A DNA stretch of 64,000 bases from an uncultured Helicobacteraceae bacterium. Lineage in GTDB: Bacteria > Campylobacterota > Campylobacteria > Campylobacterales > Helicobacteraceae. This document shows, one piece after another, positions 59,840 to 64,000 of this stretch. The notes under the pieces are model-generated. The model was not told the DNA's origin, ran no database searches, and saw nothing but the letters and a program-made list of their open reading frames with translations. A program made the translations under genes and the position numbers. Position 1 is the first letter of the stretch. Each line of letters starts with the position of its first letter. The stretch covers positions 1 through 64,000 of the forward strand of contig CAJTQL010000010.1 in the NCBI GenBank assembly GCA_910578285.1, in the 5' to 3' direction.

Positions 59840-62461
59840 ATGTTAGATGTACGCCAAGCTTATTTGGACTTTTTTCAACAAAAAGGACATAAACTTTATG
59901 AATCCATGCCGCTTGTTCCTGATGATGCAAGCTTACTTTTTGCAAATGCAGGCATGGTGCAGTTCAAGGATATTTTTACAGGCAAGATTCCAATCCCCAC
60001 GCCACCAAGAGCGACAAGCTCACAACTCTGTATCCGAGCGGGAGGCAAGCATAATGACTTGGAAAATGTCGGATATACCGCTCGCCATCATACACTTTTT
60101 GAAATGCTTGGCAATTTTAGTTTTGGCGATTATTTTAAAAAAGAAGCTATCGCCTATGCGTGGGAATTTGTAACGCAGGTTTTGGGTTTTGATAAAAGTG
60201 TCTTATATGTAACAATCCACGAAAGCGATGATGAAGCCTATAAGATTTGGTGCGAACATATTGATAAAAGTCGCATTCAAAGAATGGGAGACAAGGATAA
60301 TTTTTGGCAAATGGGAGACATAGGACCTTGTGGGCCTTGTAGCGAAATTTATGTTGACCAAGGCGCAAAATATTTCCATACAGACGAAGATTATTTTGGT
60401 GGAGAAGGCGATAGATTTTTGGAGATTTGGAATCTCGTTTTTATGCAATATGAGCAAAAGAATGGCAACAAAACGCCGTTGCCAAAACCAAGTATTGATA
60501 CAGGAATGGGGCTAGAACGCGTCATTGCATTGCTCGAAAAAAAGATTAATAATTTTGATACATCACTTTTTGCGCCCTTAATGCAATGTATCGAAAAGCT
60601 CACGGGAGAAAAATATTACCATGATGATGAGTTGTTTGATAATGTTCATGGATTTTCTCAAGAGAAAATTGCTGCAATCCATAAAACAATTGCGAGTTTT
60701 CGTGTGATTGCCGACCATGCTAGAAGTGTTGCCTTTTTGCTTGCACAGGGTGTGCATTTCGACAAAGAAGGACGTGGCTATGTTTTGCGCAGAATCTTAC
60801 GTCGCGCTGTGCGCCATGGTTATTTGTTGGGACTTAAAAAAGCCTTTTTGTTTCATGTTGTTGGTGCTGTGTGCGATTCGATGGATAAACATTATGGCGC
60901 ACTATGTGAACGCAAAGAGGCAATAATGGAGCAATGCAAAAATGAAGAGGAACGATTCTTTGAAACAATCGAATCGGGAATGGAGCTTTTTAATGCTGAA
61001 TTGACGCATACAACACATCTTTTTGATGGCAATATTGCCTTTAAACTCTATGATACGTATGGTTTTCCTCTCGACTTGACGCAAGATATGTTGCGCGATA
61101 AAAATATTGCCGTTGATATGCAGGCATTTCATCGATGTATGGACGAACAAAAATCGCGCTCTAAGGCGAGCTGGAAAGGTAGCGGAGATGTTCTTAAAGA
61201 AGGTGATTTTAATAGCCTTTTAAGTGAGTTTGGATTGAATCCATTTGTGGGCTATGACCAAACACAGAATCAGACGCGTATTTTAGCATTACTTGATTCA
61301 CAATTTAAGCGCGTCATGCGGCTTGATAGTGCTACTCAAGGCTATGTCTTTTTGGAATCTTCGCCATTTTATCCTGAAAGTGGAGGACCTGTGGGCGACA
61401 AAGGACTTTTGCTCAAAACACATGATGATATTCTTGCAAAAGTTACTGATACAAAAAAGTACTTTGGGCTTAATATTTCACAAGTTGAAACTATGCAAAC
61501 TCTGCATGTGGGGGATACAATTTTGGCACAAGTCGATGATAGTCGCGCCGAGATTGCAAAACATCATAGCGCAACACATCTTTTGCATTTTGCATTGCGC
61601 AAGATTCTAGGAACGCATATCGCCCAAGCAGGAAGTTTGGTTGAAGCAAATCGTTTGCGTTTTGATTTTTCGCACCCAAAAGCATTGAGTGTTCAAGAGT
61701 TAGAACAAATCGAAGAATGTGTCAACCAATACATTTGCACTGCTCATCAACAAATTTGTGAAACTTTGCCCATTGAGCAGGCAAAAGCCAAAGGAGCGAT
61801 GGCGCTTTTTGGTGAAAAATATGGCGATGTTGTACGTGTCATCAGTTTTGGTGATTCGATTGAGCTGTGTGGTGGAATCCATGTCCAAAATTCAGCACAA
61901 ATTGGAAGTTTTTATATTACAAAAGAGAGTGGTGTGAGCAGTGGAGTGCGTCGAATTGAGGCGGTTTGTGGGCTTGCTGCCTATCGTTATGGCAAAAATG
62001 CGCTAAACGAAATTGCGGCTGCAAAAGAAATGCTGAAGGCACAAAATGTGCAAATTGGAATCGAAAAATTACGCACGCAAATTAAAGAGCTAAAGTCGCA
62101 ATCCAATCCATCTACTCAAAGTACAAGTTCGCTTCAGAGCGAGCAAATTGGCACAACAAAACTGATTGTTGCACATGTTCAGGGCGAGATTAAAGATTTG
62201 ATTGATAGGGCAAAAAACGAAAATCCAAGCGTTGCGATTCTATTGGTTAGTGAGACAAATGGAAAAGTCGCACTTGCTGCTGGGGTAAAAAACGCGCCGA
62301 TAAAGGCGGGAGTATGGGTTAAAGAAATCGCTACAATTCTTGGAGGAGGAGGCGGCGGACGCGATGATTTTGCTACAGCAGGTGGTAAGAATGCAAGCAA
62401 AATCTACGAAGCATTAGAACGTGCAAAAGAGTTTGCAAGGCTAGCTTTACAGAAATCATAG
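59840..62461 (+). CDS. alaS: Alanyl-tRNA synthetase
   Basis: 873-aa class II synthetase. The aminoacylation core opens with VRQAYLDFFQQKGHKLYESM and LLFANAGMVQFKDIFTG; the editing domain has the zinc motif HHSATHLLHFAL and a later CGGIHV; the C-terminal C-Ala domain ends with ATILGGGGGGRDDFATAGGK. Two ATG codons are adjacent (59837, 59840); the second has better spacing to GGAG. Confidence 0.96.
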   Translation: MLDVRQAYLDFFQQKGHKLYESMPLVPDDASLLFANAGMVQFKDIFTGKIPIPTPPRATSSQLCIRAGGKHNDLENVGYTARHHTLFEMLGNFSFGDYFKKEAIAYAWEFVTQVLGFDKSVLYVTIHESDDEAYKIWCEHIDKSRIQRMGDKDNFWQMGDIGPCGPCSEIYVDQGAKYFHTDEDYFGGEGDRFLEIWNLVFMQYEQKNGNKTPLPKPSIDTGMGLERVIALLEKKINNFDTSLFAPLMQCIEKLTGEKYYHDDELFDNVHGFSQEKIAAIHKTIASFRVIADHARSVAFLLAQGVHFDKEGRGYVLRRILRRAVRHGYLLGLKKAFLFHVVGAVCDSMDKHYGALCERKEAIMEQCKNEEERFFETIESGMELFNAELTHTTHLFDGNIAFKLYDTYGFPLDLTQDMLRDKNIAVDMQAFHRCMDEQKSRSKASWKGSGDVLKEGDFNSLLSEFGLNPFVGYDQTQNQTRILALLDSQFKRVMRLDSATQGYVFLESSPFYPESGGPVGDKGLLLKTHDDILAKVTDTKKYFGLNISQVETMQTLHVGDTILAQVDDSRAEIAKHHSATHLLHFALRKILGTHIAQAGSLVEANRLRFDFSHPKALSVQELEQIEECVNQYICTAHQQICETLPIEQAKAKGAMALFGEKYGDVVRVISFGDSIELCGGIHVQNSAQIGSFYITKESGVSSGVRRIEAVCGLAAYRYGKNALNEIAAAKEMLKAQNVQIGIEKLRTQIKELKSQSNPSTQSTSSLQSEQIGTTKLIVAHVQGEIKDLIDRAKNENPSVAILLVSETNGKVALAAGVKNAPIKAGVWVKEIATILGGGGGGRDDFATAGGKNASKIYEALERAKEFARLALQKS

Positions 62462-62599
62462 GATTAGGAACACAAACTCATCTTGTTTGCTATTGATTAA
62501 CCCTTATATCCTAATATCCTATACTTCATGGATATAGAAAGGCGCATTTCTTTGTCGTTTTGTCTATATGCCATTGTAATTTCTTTAAAGGAGTTAGGA

Positions 62600-63142
62600 A
62601 TGCTCATCGCTAAGAAACATTGGATGCAGATTCATACTTATCTAAGCCTATTTTTTTTGCCAGCTATGCTTATTTATGCCATTACAGGCATTGGTTATAT
62701 CTTTGGTTTTAAAGATGACGCGGGCGCAACGGTGCACAATTTTACAATCCCCACACCCGAATTGGGCAAAGAACAGGAAATGATTCTCCAATTTTTGGGC
62801 GATAATGGATTTGAGATTCCGTCTAATACAGCATTGCAAAATACACGCAAAGGCATGCAAATGGGTTCGCTCAATTATTCTATTTCGCTTCAAAAAGAGG
62901 GCGCGACAAGCAAATTGACAATAATGGATAGAAGTTTGTATGGAATCCTTGTTCTAATGCACAAAGCCAAAGGCGCATTTTATTTTGATATCATCGCTGT
63001 TGGTTTTGGAATCTCTCTCATGTTGTTTTATCTTTCAGGCTTAATCTTTACATCATTTTGCAAGAAAAACCGCAGCACAGCACTCATTGTTTGTGCCGCT
63101 GGTTTTGTGTGTTGTAGTCTTGCTGTGTTTGCTAGTGTCTAA
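62600..63142 (+). CDS. PepSY-associated transmembrane protein
   Basis: 180 aa starting at the ATG after AAAGGAG. N-terminal HWMQIHTYLSLFFLPAMLIYAITGIGYIFG is the typical first helix of PepSY_TM proteins; a periplasmic domain (about 40-115) with PELGKEQEMILQFL is followed by LMHKAKGAFYFDIIAVGFGISLMLFYLSGLIFT and a last helix. Family members often assist iron-siderophore uptake or reduction, but no such gene is near. It follows alaS by 138 bases. Confidence 0.75.
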   Translation: MLIAKKHWMQIHTYLSLFFLPAMLIYAITGIGYIFGFKDDAGATVHNFTIPTPELGKEQEMILQFLGDNGFEIPSNTALQNTRKGMQMGSLNYSISLQKEGATSKLTIMDRSLYGILVLMHKAKGAFYFDIIAVGFGISLMLFYLSGLIFTSFCKKNRSTALIVCAAGFVCCSLAVFASV

Positions 63143-63160
63143 CTCATGCGTTGAGTGCTT

Positions 63161-64000
63161 CTAGCGCCTTATTGTTGGTTTATTTATATCGCTATCTTCT
63201 TGTGCTTTTTGTGCCATTTTATCGCGCAGACGTTTAAAAATATTGCCTGATATTTGCGTGAAATAGGTGCGCAATGTTGGGTGATACATACTAAAGCCTC
63301 CCAAAAGCCCCAGAATGCTCCCAATAATCACATCAATCATGCGAATCTCGACAAGAAAATTGGCACTCATTTGGCTAAGAGTTCCAATTTCAGCAAGATA
63401 GGTGATGTAGGGAGTGAGAAAAAACATAGCAAGAAGATAATTGCGCACAATCGTCAATTCTCCCATAAACATGAGAAACATTAAAAGCGCGATAAATCCA
63501 AGCGGAGGGAAATGGAATTGAAAAATCCAAGTTCCAAAAAGCATTCCTAGAAATGTCCCGATGATTCTTTGGCTTTGTTTAATCCAAATTGCATTGAGAG
63601 AAATGCCTTGCATAATCGCAGCGCAACTCACAGCGACCCAATAGCTTCTTTCTAAATCAAGCAATTGCCCGACTACAACAGAAATGCCAACAAAAAATCC
63701 CATAATCACAGATTCGACAATAATCACATCAAAACCTAATTCACCACGAATAGGAATCGGTTCTGGCTGCTTGTTTTTAAAAAAATAGACAACGCTTAAG
63801 GAATATAAGAATGCCATTGCGTTTGCAACAATCGTTCCAAGCGTGATTAAACCCACAAGCATGACAATATCTTCGACATTAAAGGGCAAAAAACTTCCTA
63901 GAATGCATGACATCACAAAGAAAAAATATCCCGGTGGTCCAAGCCCATAATAACGCACCAAGATTCCCGCAAATGTTGCGACAAGAAAGACGACAAAAAG
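63161..64000 (-). CDS. FUSC/YccS-like aromatic-acid exporter-type membrane protein (N-terminus cut off)
   Basis: The frame is open to the window edge (at least 279 residues), so the gene starts beyond 64000. Hydrophobic helices occur in two sets, GYFFFVMSCILGSFLPF to FFVGISVVVGQL, and SYWVAVSCAAIMQGISLNAIWIKQSQRIIGTFLGMLFGTW, the latter matching the FUSC core (YW..T..iv.......t..R..GT..G). The C-terminus is a basic cytosolic tail (TQISGNIFKRLRDKMAQKAQ). The substrate is unknown. Confidence 0.8.
   Translation of the reverse strand, partial: LFVVFLVATFAGILVRYYGLGPPGYFFFVMSCILGSFLPFNVEDIVMLVGLITLGTIVANAMAFLYSLSVVYFFKNKQPEPIPIRGELGFDVIIVESVIMGFFVGISVVVGQLLDLERSYWVAVSCAAIMQGISLNAIWIKQSQRIIGTFLGMLFGTWIFQFHFPPLGFIALLMFLMFMGELTIVRNYLLAMFFLTPYITYLAEIGTLSQMSANFLVEIRMIDVIIGSILGLLGGFSMYHPTLRTYFTQISGNIFKRLRDKMAQKAQEDSDINKPTIRR

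Noticed and set aside
1..64000. CRISPR array or prophage
   Set aside because: No regularly spaced direct repeats of CRISPR size and no integrase, capsid or transposase-like protein were seen in any frame.

Overview
The window looks like the chromosome of a Campylobacterota bacterium, most likely a non-pylori, enteric-type Helicobacter. Marker gene sets recall Helicobacter order: cheV-cheAY-cheW with a CheA-REC fusion, arsR-arsS-hemB, gltX-yggT-slt, hom-yraN, and multi-domain NifU with NifS. leuB/leuD, queCDE, a class I fumarase and moderate base composition (not computed) argue against H. pylori itself. This assignment comes from recalled synteny; no database was searched.

Layout. 1-3113: C-terminal part of a giant beta-strand-rich secreted protein with an AT-rich patch. 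3114-3952: a non-coding island full of palindromic repeats. 3953-7535 (+): unknown protein, two-subunit fumarase, tRNA-Ser, NifU. 7532-15468 (-): a densely overlapping run from rpmE through rRNA/tRNA methyltransferases, two envelope proteins, aminotransferase, homoserine dehydrogenase and YraN to a LicC-like nucleotidyltransferase and CysQ-like phosphatase. 15469-16577: a scar with a G11 tract and two decayed surface-glycan genes. 16578-23989 (-): slt, yggT, gltX, yaaA, a Fic protein lacking its catalytic His, ppk. 24064-28639 (-): a tripartite MacAB/TolC-type exporter with split MacB. 28766-29106: four tRNA genes (Lys, Glu, Val, Asp) behind a clear sigma-70 promoter. 29110-30922 (-): siroheme synthase and low-molecular-weight phosphatase. 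31109-33992 (+): CstA, a tiny Cys-tailed protein and an ArsA/Get3-like ATPase, the most intriguing cassette. 34194-36389 (+): UPF0126 membrane protein and queC-queD-queE. 36393-40628 (-): small unknown protein, then the arsRS-hemB-DUF3943 operon. 40629-41049: a probable structured RNA gene. 41050-43330 (-): leuD-leuB with two small unknown genes. 43490-48991: nifS (+), prepilin peptidase-lptF/G-truA (-), argC and an LpxH-like phosphoesterase (+). 49001-54213 (+): chemotaxis core cheV-cheAY-cheW, serB, a secreted protein. 54215-57001 (-): tRNA-Met, rodA, gapA, a barrel-like protein. 57273-63142 (+): dus, ABC-F ATPase, alaS, PepSY-TM-like protein. 63161-end (-): FUSC-like transporter cut by the window edge.

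Most of the window is core metabolism and cell-envelope machinery in tight operons where stop and start codons commonly overlap (ATGA, TGATG, TAGTG). Accessory signals are the repeat island, the glycan-gene scar, two G-tracts at likely control positions, the degenerate Fic protein and the CstA cassette. I saw no CRISPR array, rRNA gene, phage or intact insertion sequence.
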